A stretch of 64,000 nt of DNA. Origin: Liolophura sinensis (taxonomy: Eukaryota; Mollusca; Polyplacophora; Chitonida; Chitonidae). The stretch spans positions 11,754,706-11,818,705 of the forward strand of contig NC_088296.1 in assembly GCF_032854445.1 (NCBI RefSeq). Direction: 5' to 3'. Position 1 is the first letter of the stretch. Each line of letters begins with the position of its first letter. Shown here one piece after another: positions 32,601 through 40,044 of the stretch. The position numbers were made by a program, and so were the translations under genes. The notes beneath the pieces were generated by a model. That model was given only the letters and a program-made list of their open reading frames with translations, made no database searches and had not been told where the DNA came from.

Positions 32601-33731
32601 TGGTTACTTTCTCAATCTTTTGTTCTGGTAACGTTAAACTAACCTGCCCATCGCATACTGACGTCATCACCTGCACGCGATATGATGCATTATGGGCTTT
32701 AAAAATGGGGTCAGAGTTATTTACAAGATGGTGGAAGGTTGAGTACTGCCCACATGCTCAGCACACATGCTGGAACTCTCATTCCTCAACCTTTTCACAT
32801 AGGACAGAGCAACTTTCAGTGCAATTTGTGTACACTTTTAAGTTTATCTTGACAACAAAACTACATTGGTTGGACTAGCCAGTTTCAGGGCATCACAAAA
32901 AGTGTACTTATCACCAAGACAGGGCTGGACATGCTATAAACAATGCGAAACCAGTATACAGAGCTAACAAACATGTTTCAATGGCAATAATTCTTTGACC
33001 TCAACAGCACCTGCACATTCTCATATTGTCTCTCATGCCCATAAAGTTTCATGAAAATGAAATCAAAACTGCAGGAAGAGATTCATTCACCAGGGCTCAT
33101 GACAATCTACAAGTCCCCATTCCATTTTTAAGGGGTATTAACTCTGGAAATATTGGATGCAGCACAATCCAAATGGCCTATGCTTATCCTCAAATGATCC
33201 CTGTCAATGCAATAAATTGTCCCAGGAATCGAATCATAAATATTTTGACTGAAGTCTGAACAGGATTTGCCTAAGTTCCTTAACCACTCATTCACACCCT
33301 CTCTCTCCTTCAGCACCCACCACCACCCCAGAAAGCTTAAGCAAATTTGTAATTGTAGACTTAAGGTTGCTACAGCTGGTCACAGTGGGCACCCTTTTCA
33401 GATCTTTGCTATCTCAACTTTACATATGCTTTACCCAACAGGGTTTTAAGAAATTAGAGGTCGTCATACTACAAAATTCACGAAAGTTGATTTTCTAGCA
33501 TTAAGACCCATGTTAAAGTGCTCTGTTCAATCTCAGCTGGCTCTATGCCTCGAACAGACGCTCATCTGAAACAACCTTTGACAGGCAGCCAGAGAGTCCC
33601 AGCCAGATGTGACCATTCAAGGTTCAGTTTTCGATGTTTAACAAACGCTCACCTTCATTAGCAGACACTGAACTTGTTTCATCTTCATTATCAAGAAGCC
33701 TCGTGGTTACTTCGCATTCTGGATCAGCCAT
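8550..33731 (-). CDS. SV2-like MFS transporter gene (5' and central part)
   Basis: Nine exons in order encode the N-terminal half of a 12-TM carrier of the synaptic vesicle glycoprotein 2 type: first exon 33,653-33,731 or 26,140-26,203, then 23,884-23,949, 22,716-22,877, 16,849-17,011, 15,292-15,413, 14,324-14,481, 10,688-10,768, 10,090-10,197 and about 8,550-8,639. Visible marks are TM1, motif A (GSLADKAGRR), SGVGVGGSIPVIFSYF, a six-helix end with MPESPKFLIE, a cytoplasmic linker and TM7 (VILVINFTLSFG). About 340 residues are covered, against 500 or more in the family, so TM8-12 are missing at the gap. Introns are filled with minisatellites. Exons 8 and 9 each need a one-base shift. Family members act in vesicle or plasma membranes; the substrate is unknown. 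Confidence 0.85.
8650..8860. repeat. ~38-bp AT-rich minisatellite (about 5 units)
   Basis: Repeats of gttactgtaaatgataaaaa followed by atgatactgtaaaaa lie in the intron just upstream of exon 9. Confidence 0.85.
8855..9055 (+). repeat. Dispersed repeat copy
   Basis: It shares caccgaaacacctttttcaa, gtcaataaagatgca and ttatttctctacacccc blocks with 29,045-29,220 and 47,968-48,170 (opposite strand there). Confidence 0.65.
9056..10089. other. SV2-like intron 8; G-rich tract at 9325-9350
   Basis: No exon was recognised. A G-run cluster (ggg, then runs of six, five and six G) fits a four-run G-quadruplex pattern. AT-rich elsewhere. Confidence 0.55.
10090..10197 (-). CDS. SV2-like exon 8 (TM6-TM7 cytoplasmic linker), frameshifted
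   Basis: It lies between acceptor CTTTTCAG and donor CAG|GTACTG. The incoming phase gives YTFVTLSGDEDEKSKRDDV, a charged linker. The plausible continuation SSKLKLLRKILDRNKT is in a neighbouring frame. As assembled the exon is open in the first frame throughout (36 codons), but its second half there (NLNCCARYWIATK) looks like an out-of-frame reading. One missing base is inferred. Confidence 0.6.
10198..10687. other. Intron with SINE tail fragments
   Basis: Two tail-only pieces lie at about 10,262-10,312 and 10,497-10,556 (tattcttgagtacgacgtga followed by caatcaaataaataaa). No gene was seen. Confidence 0.6.
10688..10768 (-). CDS. SV2-like exon 7
   Basis: 81 bp, phase 0 to 0, between acceptor TTTCCAG and donor GTAAGT. 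It encodes TGKEDMAVAVLRKVHRINKP and a short tail, matching the G-K-x-x-x-A-x-x-V-L segment that follows TM6 in SV2 carriers. Confidence 0.82.
10820..11905. repeat. 46-bp minisatellite (about 23 units)
   Basis: The unit core is aatggcccaatgatacatgt plus aaatccacatgcaatgaaatc. Unit variants (gcaagccatgaaatc, gctatgaaatcac) recur in groups, suggesting block duplication. It lies in SV2-like intron 6. Confidence 0.95.
11906..13349. other. Intronic region, no gene recognised
   Basis: A dispersed repeat lies at about 12,130-12,260 (cctcaacctttttgcacatg) and a degenerate minus-strand SINE at 12,555-12,690. The plus-strand frame at 12,948-13,331 (127 codons, Tyr- and Cys-rich) has no recognisable domain or splice context. 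Confidence 0.5.
13350..13740 (+). repeat. Dispersed ~390-bp repeat, first of two direct copies
   Basis: It is collinear with 14,605-14,995 over its length, sharing ttgttgatatattagaagtt, atcaaaataaatgcatgttt and ggcaaaaattacccc. The pair flanks SV2-like exon 6. The element type is unknown; no terminal inverted repeat or tail was seen. Confidence 0.75.
13888..14130 (+). mobile_element. tRNA-type SINE with 11-bp target duplication
   Basis: The body 13,899-14,119 has head, core and aaacaccaaaccaaat tail, with a deletion around box B. The flanks tcatgcttatc at 13,888-13,898 and 14,120-14,130 are the target duplication. Confidence 0.9.
14324..14481 (-). CDS. SV2-like exon 6 (TM6 and PESP motif)
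   Basis: 158 bp, phase 1 to 0, between acceptor TATCTAAG and donor GAG|GTGAGT. It encodes LAWAIIPQNLGVV, then SWRVFIAVCTIPSLTSA and IFILMPESPKFLIE. AWAIIP, SWRVF and PESP-F are SV2-family landmarks. Only one copy is present in the window. Confidence 0.88.
14605..14995 (+). repeat. Dispersed ~390-bp repeat, second copy
   Basis: Direct partner of 13,350-13,740, with roughly one difference per ten bases by eye. Confidence 0.75.
15292..15413 (-). CDS. SV2-like exon 5, copy B
   Basis: 122 bp with the same splice sites and encoded segment (VGGSIPVIFSYFTEFQ to FGNIIAA) as 257-378. The one codon difference noticed near FSYF is synonymous. Confidence 0.87.
15414..16384. other. Intron 4, copy B
   Basis: Collinear with 379-1656 but lacking the ~307-bp block that includes the truncated SINE. 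The junction at about 16,135 has ca microhomology. No gene was seen. Confidence 0.6.
16385..16640 (-). mobile_element. Second SINE family copy
   Basis: Same insertion as 1657-1920, with gtgcttggggtttaacatcg at one end and a tRNA-like head (revcomp of gacgctctaccaactgcgct) at the other. Confidence 0.75.
16849..17011 (-). CDS. SV2-like exon 4, copy B (motif A)
   Basis: 163 bp, identical in structure to 2131-2293. It encodes MIVGGYFWGSLADKAGRRTV and ends SGVG. Confidence 0.88.
17012..17128 (-). repeat. Single decoy copy of the exon 4 start
   Basis: A 117-bp unit upstream of exon 4 with a degenerate acceptor and motif A remnant (GFVAYKAGMQ). Copy A has two such units. Confidence 0.75.
17390..18740. 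repeat. 106-bp minisatellite (about 10-11 units) plus ~59-bp units
   Basis: Units are spaced 106 bp apart (cacaggtaag at about 17,407, 17,513 and 17,619), with cores ctcaatacttgcagtactca and aacttaactttgctttagct. The end at 18,530-18,740 is made of ~59-bp relatives (gcatagcacctttaacattt). Copy A has only two 106-bp units. Confidence 0.93.
19025..21195. repeat. 23-bp minisatellite, long allele (about 94 units)
   Basis: Same unit as 3403-3735. Variant units (gataggcagcactacaggct, gatagacagcactacgggct) recur at multiples of 23 bp. Blocks of seven units (161 bp) and longer are repeated, a higher-order structure. Open frames of up to 238 codons on the minus strand follow only from absence of stops in the unit. 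Confidence 0.95.
21196..22105. other. Intron 3, copy B, no gene seen
   Basis: Collinear with 3736-4649. It contains the same dispersed repeat pieces. Confidence 0.5.
22106..22380 (-). mobile_element. Full-length tRNA-type SINE
   Basis: Same insertion as 4637-4934. On the minus strand the head is gtggctcagtcggttagcgc and the tail is aataaataaataaata. Confidence 0.9.
22716..22877 (-). CDS. SV2-like exon 3, copy B (TM1)
   Basis: 162 bp, phase 1 to 1. It encodes GYGRFHLLILALCGWAVSS and continues through DAIEVLSVSFLLPSA to SVIFLG. It has the only complete donor among the exon 3-like units. Confidence 0.88.
22878..23790 (-). repeat. ~147-bp exon 3-derived tandem array (about 6 units)
   Basis: Six units, each with TTTACAG acceptor, GYGRFHLLILALC-coding sequence and the SVSFLLHLTPHL-stop end. 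Acceptors are near 23,025, 23,172, 23,318, 23,465, 23,612 and 23,760. The farthest unit has acquired coding changes (CNWHVSSDT). One more unit is present than in copy A. Confidence 0.9.
23884..23949 (-). CDS. SV2-like exon 2, copy B
   Basis: 66 bp, phase 1 to 1, with the same sequence and splice sites as 6211-6276. It accepts either first exon, both of which end in phase 1. Confidence 0.78.
24205..24446 (+). mobile_element. tRNA-type SINE, tail lost
   Basis: Same insertion as 6510-6752. Confidence 0.88.
24830..25545. repeat. 20-bp AT-rich minisatellite (about 36 units)
   Basis: Unit aatatcttaataccctatac. Variants (aatatgttaataccaatatc) alternate in the middle and the array is homogeneous at the right end. 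Partner of 7126-7594. Confidence 0.95.
25546..26139. other. SV2-like intron 1, no gene seen
   Basis: AT-rich, unique-looking sequence. The plus-strand frame at 25,813-26,019 is unsupported. Confidence 0.5.
26140..26203 (-). CDS. SV2-like alternative first coding exon (proximal)
   Basis: ATG at 26,203 opens MAAKPTSLTLNEHTYLITNE and one further Glu, then donor G|GTAAGT leaves phase 1, which matches exon 2. It competes with the exon at 33,653-33,731 for the same acceptor. Together they suggest two promoters with two cytoplasmic N-termini. Confidence 0.65.
26204..26519. other. Candidate proximal promoter region
   Basis: The region upstream of the proximal first exon, somewhat GC-richer just before the ATG. 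No TATA box is clear. A short SINE fragment lies at about 26,470-26,516 (gattcgtgttttaggccaca). Confidence 0.35.
26522..27005. mobile_element. Foldback/MITE-like element with long inverted arms
   Basis: The left end gctaaaatatgaagtaag and the right end cttacttcatattttagc are inverted copies. Complementarity continues inward through atacagacaact and tttgaattctatggtgg, giving arms of roughly 130-150 bp. There is no coding capacity. A relative lies at 31,065-32,050. Confidence 0.8.
27006..27402. other. SV2-like distal intron, no gene seen
   Basis: AT-rich sequence without recognised elements. Confidence 0.5.
27403..27772 (-). mobile_element. Full-length second-family SINE with 8-bp flanking repeat
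   Basis: The body 27,411-27,760 reads on the minus strand as a tRNA-like head (gcacagttggtagagcgtcc and B-box-like ggggtcaatcc), then tcatatgacgacaaagg and gtgcttggggtttta parts. tgatcagt flanks both sides. It is the most complete copy of this family in the window. Confidence 0.85.
27773..29040. other. SV2-like distal intron; small 21-bp triplet repeat
   Basis: At 28,709-28,777 there are three units of catttcatcacaattagtgc. No gene or element is otherwise recognised. Confidence 0.5.
29045..29220 (+). repeat. Dispersed repeat copy
   Basis: Same family as 8855-9055 (caaatatgattgtttgtgtc, ttatttctct blocks). Confidence 0.6.
29221..29475 (-). mobile_element. Second-family SINE, head-truncated
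   Basis: It begins with (gagt)n and gtgcttggggtttaacgtct and ends at ttcatgctgaatgcc, before the tRNA-like head. Confidence 0.78.
29560..30025 (+). mobile_element. Possible LINE 3' end with (ATT)n tail
   Basis: Non-coding sequence ends in gagaaataaaaatattattatt and an ATT-rich tail, the style of 3' end used by CR1/L2-like LINEs. No reverse transcriptase reading frame is left, so this is a tentative call. Confidence 0.4.
30235..30425 (+). repeat. Dispersed repeat, relative at 49,775-49,965
   Basis: The two loci share gacatttatttacctc, aaaaatgc-cttttt and tttaggtcatttngggt blocks in the same orientation. The class is unknown. Confidence 0.6.
30540..30680 (+). mobile_element. 5'-truncated SINE
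   Basis: gggctctgcctggtttcctc through aaacgccaatcaaataaata. The tRNA-like head is missing. Confidence 0.82.
30697..30950 (+). mobile_element. Diverged tRNA-type SINE
   Basis: Head gggcctttctggcctggtgg with box B gagttcaagtccagct, a shortened body, and a tail ending accaatcatataaata. Confidence 0.75.
31065..32050. mobile_element. Second foldback element, large loop
   Basis: The left arm (aatatgaagcaaggttcatc to ctaggaactctgatga) is complementary to the right arm at about 31,895-32,030 (tcagagttcctaatctctga, ctttaactgttttcacaaaa). Both match the arms of 26,522-27,005. The loop holds about 600 bp of unrelated sequence, including a possible first exon (31,707-31,756). Confidence 0.7.
31707..31756 (+). 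CDS. Possible first exon of an unknown gene
   Basis: An ATG in a GC-rich context opens MESPTVDFGADFIYNL, followed by AG|GTACAT, a usable donor (phase 2). No downstream exon was found on this strand, and the phase does not match NATD1 exon 2. It may be a chance frame. Confidence 0.25.
32051..32784. other. AT-rich stretch, no gene seen
   Basis: Poly-T runs and a possible LINE-like end near 32,540-32,590 (ctgaaataaaaattgcatct). Frames are short. Confidence 0.45.
32785..33652. other. SV2-like distal intron; dispersed repeat at 32,785-32,915
   Basis: The repeat shares attcctcaaccttttcacat with 3135, 12,130 and 18,768. The rest holds no recognised element. Confidence 0.5.
33653..33731 (-). CDS. 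SV2-like first coding exon (distal)
   Basis: ATG at 33,731 opens MADPECEVTTRLLDNEDETS and six more residues ending ANE, then donor G|GTGAGC leaves phase 1, which fits exon 2. The acidic, dileucine-like N-terminus (TTRLLDNEDE) is a plausible cytosolic sorting region. The exon faces the NATD1-like gene across 262 bp. Confidence 0.65.
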
Positions 33732-33993
33732 CTTAGCATGAACACACGCCAATCATCCAATCAATGTTAAAATGACAATAGTTCCGTAAAAGTGTCAACC
33801 TTAGTTTTGTTTTCATAGAGATTAGATTCGCGCCTCCAGCGCTGGAGAGCTACAACCCAGCTCTGTCAACTTCCGCCATGTGCGTGCAGACTAACGATTC
33901 AGTTCGAAGTAACGATTGTCTACCTTGTTCTCTATACATTTGCGGGTGATTGTTGGCACGAAAGGCATTTGTTGACGAAATAATTTACTGGAA
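33732..33993. promoter_or_regulatory. Compact divergent promoter region
   Basis: 262 bp separate the two start codons. Two CCAAT boxes lie at 33,749-33,753 and 33,757-33,761 (plus strand), followed by a GC-richer patch with cgcgcctccagcgctgg. No TATA box was seen, as is common for bidirectional promoters. Confidence 0.5.
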
Positions 33994-34177
33994 ATGAAGC
34001 TGACTCAGAAGCTGTTCAGGATAGTTGCAGATCAAAGTAAAAATTTTGGTGAAGTCAAAAATTTTTGGAAACAACATTTGACATCTGCCAAAATGTCAAC
34101 CAAAACGTCAACCAAAACGGTAAAAGATGTCCAGCATAACAAAGAGAAGTGTGAATTTTTTCTTCAAATTTCTGAAG
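33994..34177 (+). CDS. NATD1: NATD1-like exon 1
   Basis: It starts at the first ATG after the divergent promoter and ends CEFFLQISE with donor G|GTATGT (61 codons plus one base). [15 protein letters not shown] corresponds to the first beta strands of the domain. Confidence 0.85.
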
Positions 34178-37100
34178 GTATGTGGAAAGAAGGACAAGGG
34201 TAAGAAATGGAAGCTGTAAATAGGGCTGTTCTGTGGAAGAGAAACTGATTGTTGTCACCAAAAAAGTCTCGGTCGTACCAAAGATGTTAAAAATGGTAGT
34301 TGTTGAAATTGAACTTGTTGCTGCCTCGCTTGGCGCTCAGCATTGAGAAGCTAGAGCAAAGACTTGGCTTCAGTGTCAGTATAATATGACTGGGCAGGGT
34401 GTCATGTCTGGTGTCTTCGGCATGATATTTCAGTGGAGGCATAGAGTTATTGGACACACCTTTAATGACTCCTTGTCATCATATGACTGAAAAATTGTTA
34501 AGTATGATGTAAAACCCCAAGCATCCACACATTCCAAAATAAGTCAAGCAATAACATTTGACACATACCCCGCTCGATCCTGCCCCCCTTGCCCGTTCCA
34601 GTGAATTAGTAGACAAATTTAGTGCAACGATGCATACAAGTGCAGTAGGTATACATCTTACTTCCAGAAGAAAAAATGTGAGCTCACTCATTGTCAGCAA
34701 ATACAATACAATTGGTGTTCAAAAATTACTTATAATTGTCATGGTAACCAGTTGTACTATTGAAGAGGGGCCTCCGTGGCTCAGTTGGTTAGCGCGCTAG
34801 TGCAGCGTAATGACTCAGGAGCCTCTCATCAATGCGGTCGCTGTGAGTTCAAGTCTAGCTGATGCTGGCTTCATCTCCAACCGTAAGTGAGGTCTGCCAG
34901 CAACCTGGGGCTGGTCGTGGGCTTCCCCCGGGCTCTGCCCGGTTTCCTCCCACCATAATGTTGGCTGTCATCGTATAAGTGAAATATTCTTGAGTACGGC
35001 GTAAAACACCGATCAGATATACTACTGAATGCATGAATTTAAATGTGCAATATAATCTCCCTGGAAATGAGAAATGGCGTAATAAGCCTGATTTTAATCA
35101 TAACGAAGTTGATCAAAGCATCACTGCGTAAATGTAAAATGTTTCACAAGTTTTCATTCCATTTGCGTGAAGGGATAATTATCAATTTAAGTTAATATTA
35201 TTTTACATTTACCTGGTGATGCCTCGACTTCATTATTATTACTTACATTGAACCCAAATATAACTATGGGTCTATTATTATTACTTACATTGAACCCATG
35301 TATAACTATGGGTCTATTATTATTACTTACATTGAACCCACATATAACTATGGGTCTATTATTATTACTTACATTGAACCCACATATAACTATGGGCCTA
35401 TTATTATTACTTACATTGAACCCACGTATAACTATGGGTCTTCAGCAGTACATAATGGGTGATCTTTAATTATTTTGATGTTGTGATCCGTGGTTTTAAT
35501 CAGTACTACACACATCAACTAACTAATGAGCTGCATTTCCCCCCAGGTGGGCAGGCACTAAGGAATCACAAGGCTCTCCTATCTTATGCTTGGGTTGACT
35601 CTGCCCACATAGACATGTACCATACTGAGGTGCCATCCATATACAGAGGACAGGGTGTGGCCAAACTCTTAGCCAAGGTAAGTTATAAGTTCAGTAGTTT
35701 TTAACTGTCCAGAATACATGTACATAGAGAATGCAGCACGGGATGGAAAGCTTAGCTGACAATTAGCACAGACATTCAACCAAGTTTGTGTATAATGTGT
35801 GAGATGTTAAATTTATTAATTTACTGATTTGATTGGTGTTTTACACCATACTCAAGAATATATCACCTATACGACGGAGGCTAGGATTATGGTAGGACTC
35901 AAGGAAATCAGACTGAACTTCACGAAAACCACGACCATCCACAGGTTGGTGACAGACCTTCCCACACACGGCTGGAGAGGAAGCCAGTATGAGCTGGACT
36001 TCAACTCAGAGTGACCACATTGGTGAGAGGCTCCTGGGTCATTACTAACCACCCAGGCCAAGGAGGCCCCCATACTGTTAATCTGATGCAAGGCGTAGTT
36101 ATCCACAATCAAGTTCTGCAGAAGTCCTGAAAGGGCCATGGGATTTTGCACAAATTTTGTAAAACTGCATTGAAGTGAGGTTTGACTGTACTATGGAGGT
36201 CAGGTTTATTTGCGGAGGAAACCAGAATGCTTACAGTAGGCCTACACCTCTGCCCTTCACCAGGTAAGTCCTGAAAGGCTGTGGGATTTTGCACAAATTG
36301 TGTAAAATTGCATTAAAGTGAGGTTTGACTGTACCATGGGGGTCAGGTTTATTTGTGGAAGAAACCAGAATGCTTACAGTAGCGCTGCACTTCTGCCCTT
36401 CACCGGGTACAGTAGTGCTACACCTCTGCCCTTCACCGGGTACAGTAGTGCTACACCTCTGCCCTTCACCAGGTACAGTAGCCCTACACCTCTGCCCTTC
36501 ACAGGGTACAGTAGTGCTACACCTCTGCCCTTCACCAGGTACATTACCCCTACACCTCTGCCCATCACCAGGTACAGTAGCCCTACGCCTCTGCCCTTCA
36601 GGTACAGTAGTGCTACACCTCTGCCCATCACCAGGTACAGTAGCCCTACACCTCTGCCCTTCAGGTACAGTAGTGCTAAACCTCTTCCCTTCACCAGGTA
36701 CGTACAGTAGCCCTACACCTCTGCCCTTCACTGGGCACAGTAGCCCTATACTGCTGCCCATCACCAGGTACAGTAGCCCTACACCTCTGCCCTTCACCAG
36801 GTACAGTAGCCCTACACCTCTGCCCTTCACCAGGTACAGTAGCCCTATACTGCTGCTCATCACCAGGTACAGTAGCCCTACACCTCTGCCCTTCACTGGG
36901 CACAGTAGCCCTACACCTCTGCCCTTCACTGGGCACAGTAGCCCCAATGCCCCAATCCTAATGCAGTATCATATGCATATTATCAGCCCAGCTTGTGCGA
37001 AAATGGTGCGGATGCTATGCAGATCTGACAGCCATGTCAGCCCATGTGCAGATGTTGGCCGGATCCTATGCCTATAATACTTGGCCGTATGATGTGAACA

Positions 37101-37469
37101 TGATCTTCGTATCTGTGTGAGATACATCATTAGAATTGAGCAGTACTGATAAACCTCCTCATCAGGCTGATGTAGCAGAAACACCGCTCAAGATCTGGAT
37201 TCTAGGCAAGCTGATCCAGACCTTATTCTTCATAAAATAGCCTGGAACATCCCCATTTTATCACCACCATATCAAAATGACTACATTCAGTGAGTTTTAT
37301 CTAAATCTGTGAAATTGAAAACAGGTTCCAAAATATATAATGTTACTTTTTATTTCAATTACAGGCCGCCTTTGACTTTGTTGTGAAAGAGGATCTGAAG
37401 ATGACATTGACGTGTACATATCTACAGAAATATTTCAGGGAGAATCCCTTACCCCGATTATCAGAGTAG
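33994..37469 (+). CDS. NATD1: NATD1-like N-acetyltransferase domain protein
   Basis: Three exons (33,994-34,177; 35,547-35,677; 37,365-37,469) join in phases 1 and 0 to give a complete 139-residue protein. The compact GNAT-like core is clear: [20 protein letters not shown] is the acetyl-CoA loop (R/Q-G-x-G-x-A), and [20 protein letters not shown] and KYFRENPLP form the C-terminal half seen in vertebrate NATD1. The 60-residue N-terminus ([18 protein letters not shown]) is basic and could be a mitochondrial presequence, which is an inference. NATD1 substrates are not established. Confidence 0.9.
34178..34766. other. NATD1 intron 1, left part
   Basis: A plus-strand fragment of the second SINE family lies at about 34,478-34,526 (tcatatgactgaaaaattgt). 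Nothing else was recognised. Confidence 0.5.
34767..35020 (+). mobile_element. Full-length tRNA-type SINE
   Basis: Head gggcctccgtggctcagttg, box B gagttcaagtctagct, core and aaacaccgatcagata tail. tactattgaa before and tactactgaa after form an imperfect target duplication. Confidence 0.9.
35230..35450. repeat. 42-bp minisatellite (about 5 units)
   Basis: Unit tattattattacttacattg plus aacccacatataactatgggtc. The length is a multiple of three, so a frame reading [14 protein letters not shown] repeats exactly. This is an artefact. Confidence 0.92.
35547..35677 (+). CDS. NATD1: NATD1-like exon 2 (acetyl-CoA loop)
   Basis: Acceptor CCCCCAG at 35,546 and donor AAG|GTAAGT. It encodes [20 protein letters not shown] followed by [15 protein letters not shown], the catalytic-core signature of the family. 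Confidence 0.92.
35815..36070 (-). mobile_element. tRNA-type SINE, diverged
   Basis: Tail tgatttgattggtgttttac to a head around gtcattactaaccacccagg. Box A is damaged. Confidence 0.82.
36120..36380 (+). repeat. ~170-bp unit, two copies, preceding the 33-bp array
   Basis: Two copies share aagtcctgaaagg, attttgcacaaat, gaggtttgactgta and gaaaccagaatgcttacagt. The first ends in cttcaccaggtaag and appears to be the seed of the 33-bp array. Confidence 0.75.
36383..36950. repeat. 33-bp minisatellite (about 17 units) in NATD1 intron 2
   Basis: Unit gtacagtagccctacacctc plus tgcccttcaccag. Each junction reads ACCAG|GTACAG, close to a splice donor. Because the unit is 11 codons, several frames stay open on both strands. 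Confidence 0.93.
36951..37364. other. NATD1 intron 2, right part
   Basis: No element was recognised; it ends in the acceptor TTACAG. Confidence 0.5.
37365..37469 (+). CDS. NATD1: NATD1-like exon 3 and stop
   Basis: It encodes [20 protein letters not shown] and then [14 protein letters not shown], with stop TAG at 37,467. The end position fits the family. Confidence 0.92.
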   Translation, partial: AAFDFVVKEDLKMTLTCTYLQKYFRENPLPRLSE

Positions 37470-37891
37470 AGTTGTATAGCTTGAGTATGCCGTAAAGAAT
37501 TTTGGGAGTGGCATCAATTACATATCAGATAATTTAGTAACAAAAATTGTCCGCCATACTGGAGTACATAATTACCATGGGTTAATGGTTTAGCAGTCCG
37601 TCTCCAACATGGCTGTCACCAAAATAGGTCATGAACATGTTGCGGTTATGTTGTGGTAATTGTAGGTACATCGAAATGTGCGTCACTGATAATTACATAG
37701 AAATCTATGTATGTATTATGTGGATAACACTGTAGTCATTATTGTATGGAAATGTACAACTCAACAGCGCATGTGTCGCTCTCTTACCTCTTACCTCTTG
37801 ACCTTTGGAGCCTGTGAGATGCACGTAGCCTTGTTTAGGCTTAGCCTCATCACTTGTCTCCTCTCGCGGAACAACTTAATCAGCATTTATA

Positions 37892-37897
37892 AATAAA
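37892..37897 (+). terminator. Polyadenylation signal AATAAA for NATD1
   Basis: First canonical AATAAA after the stop codon (about 425 bp downstream), implying a moderate 3' UTR. Confidence 0.55.
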
Positions 37898-38204
37898 ATC
37901 GTTCCAGGTTTTGGTTAGAATCATGTTGTGCATGTGCTAGATAAAGAGAATGCATGTGTATAAAGTATTATCCGAGATAAAGGCTGAGATGGATTGTTTG
38001 TGACCCCAGTGACCTCGGCATTGTTGAAGATTTCTGTACAAAATTTGCTATTGGTGGCAGTGATGTGAAGCGAAAGATAGAGTGACACATGCATGCATAC
38101 ATTGTACATATGTAGGTCTTCATGTACATACATATATACATACTGGTATGGCTGGCTTACACTCAAAATTTGTAACCTTTGATTTCTGTGTAAACCTTTA
38201 CATG

Positions 38205-39745
38205 GTGACATATTTGATTTCTCTGTAAACCTTTATATAGTGATATATTTGATTTCTGTGTAACCCTTTATATAGTGACATATTTGATTTGTGTGTAAAC
38301 TTTTATATAGTGACATATTTGATTTGTGTGTAAACCTTTATATAGTGACATATTTGATTTCTGTGTAAACCTTTATATAGTGACATATTTGATTTCTGTG
38401 TAAACCTTTACATAGTCACATATTTGATTTGTGTGTAAACTTTTATATAGTGACATATTTGATTTCTGTGTAAACCTTTATATAGTGACATATTTGATTT
38501 GTGTGTAAACCTTTATATAGTGACATATTTGATTTCTGTGTAACCCTTTATATAGTCGCTATTTGATTTGTGTGTAAACCTTTACATAGTGACATATTTG
38601 ATTTGTGTGTAAACCTTTATATAGTGACATATTTGATTTCTGTGTAGACCTTTATATAGTGACATATTTGATTTCTGTGTAGCCCTTTATATATTGACAT
38701 ATTTGATTTCTGTGTAACCCTTTATATAGTGACATATTTGATTTCTGTGTAAACCTTTACATAGTGACATATTTGATTTCTGTGTAAACCTTTACATAGT
38801 GATATATTTGATTTCTGTGTAGACCTTTGTATGGTGACATATTTGATTTCTGTGTAACCCTTTACATAGTGACATATTTGATTTGTGTGTAAACCTTTAT
38901 ATAGTGACATATTTGATTTCTGTGTAAACCTTTATATAGTGACATATTTGATTTCTGTGTAACCCTTTACATAGTGACATATTTGAATTCTGTGTAACCC
39001 TTTATATAGTCACATATTTGATTTCTGTGTAGACCTTTATATGGTGACATATTTGATTTGTGTGTAGACCTTTATATGGTGACATATTTGATTTCTGTGT
39101 AGACCTTTATATAGTGACATATTTGATTTCTGTGTAACCCTTTACATAATGACATATTTGATTTCTGTGTAACCCTTTACATAGTGACGTATTTGATTTC
39201 TGTGTAGACCTTTATATGGTGACATATTTGATTTCTGTGTAAACCTTTACATAGTGACATATTTGATTTGTGTGTAAACCTTTATATAGTGACATATTTG
39301 ATTTCTGTGTAGACCTTTATATGGTGACATATTTGATTTCTGTGTAACCCTTTACATAGTGACATTTGATTTGTGTGTAAACCTTTACATAGTGACATTT
39401 GATTTCTGTGTAAACCTTTATATAGTGACATATTTGATTTCTGTGTAAACCTTTATATAGTGACATTTGATTTCTGTGTAAACCTTTATATAGTGACATA
39501 TTTGATTTCTGTGTAGACCTTTATATGGTGACATATTTGATTTCTGTGTAACCCTTTACATAGTGACATTTGATTTCTGTGTAACCCTTTACATAGTGAC
39601 ATTTGATTTGTGTGTAAACCTTTACATAGTGACATTTGATTTGTGTGTAAACCTTTACATAGTGACATTTGATTTCTGTGTAAACCTTTACATAGTGACA
39701 TATTTGATTTCTGTGTAAACCTTCACATAGTGACATATTTGATAC
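38205..39745. repeat. 35-bp minisatellite (about 44 units)
   Basis: Unit gtgacatatttgatttctgt plus gtaaacctttatata, with variants ttgtgtg and gtagacc. It lies between the convergent 3' ends of NATD1 and the RRM gene. Shorter 32-bp units (loss of tat) appear near the right end. Confidence 0.95.
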
Positions 39746-40040
39746 ACATACATAATTACCTGTTTAGTGTAACCTATAACTCCTGCTACATGTACAGTCT
39801 TTTCTTGTGATGCCTTATGGAATAAGATTTTCATAGTACCGGTACCTTGTTCCTTGCAGCTTAAAAGAAGCAGTGGTTTTAGTGAGTGTTTGTGAAGTAG
39901 GATTAAACAAGATCTCCCATATTTGGAAATGGATTGCTGAGATCACGCTGTCAGGTACTTAACATTAGCCTGATGAGATTTACTTCACCCACGATGCTAG
40001 CAGTGAGTGTAATTCCCTGCAGTAGACTTATCACGTCTAT
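39746..40040. other. Intergenic, nothing recognised
   Basis: Unique-looking sequence between the 35-bp array and a SINE. Confidence 0.5.
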
Positions 40041-40044
40041 TTCG

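Noticed and set aside
35248-35469. 73-codon leucine-rich frame ([14 protein letters not shown] repeats)
   Set aside because: Product of the 42-bp minisatellite in NATD1 intron 1.
37711-37896. 61-codon plus-strand frame after the NATD1 stop
   Set aside because: It lies in the probable 3' UTR and shows no similarity.
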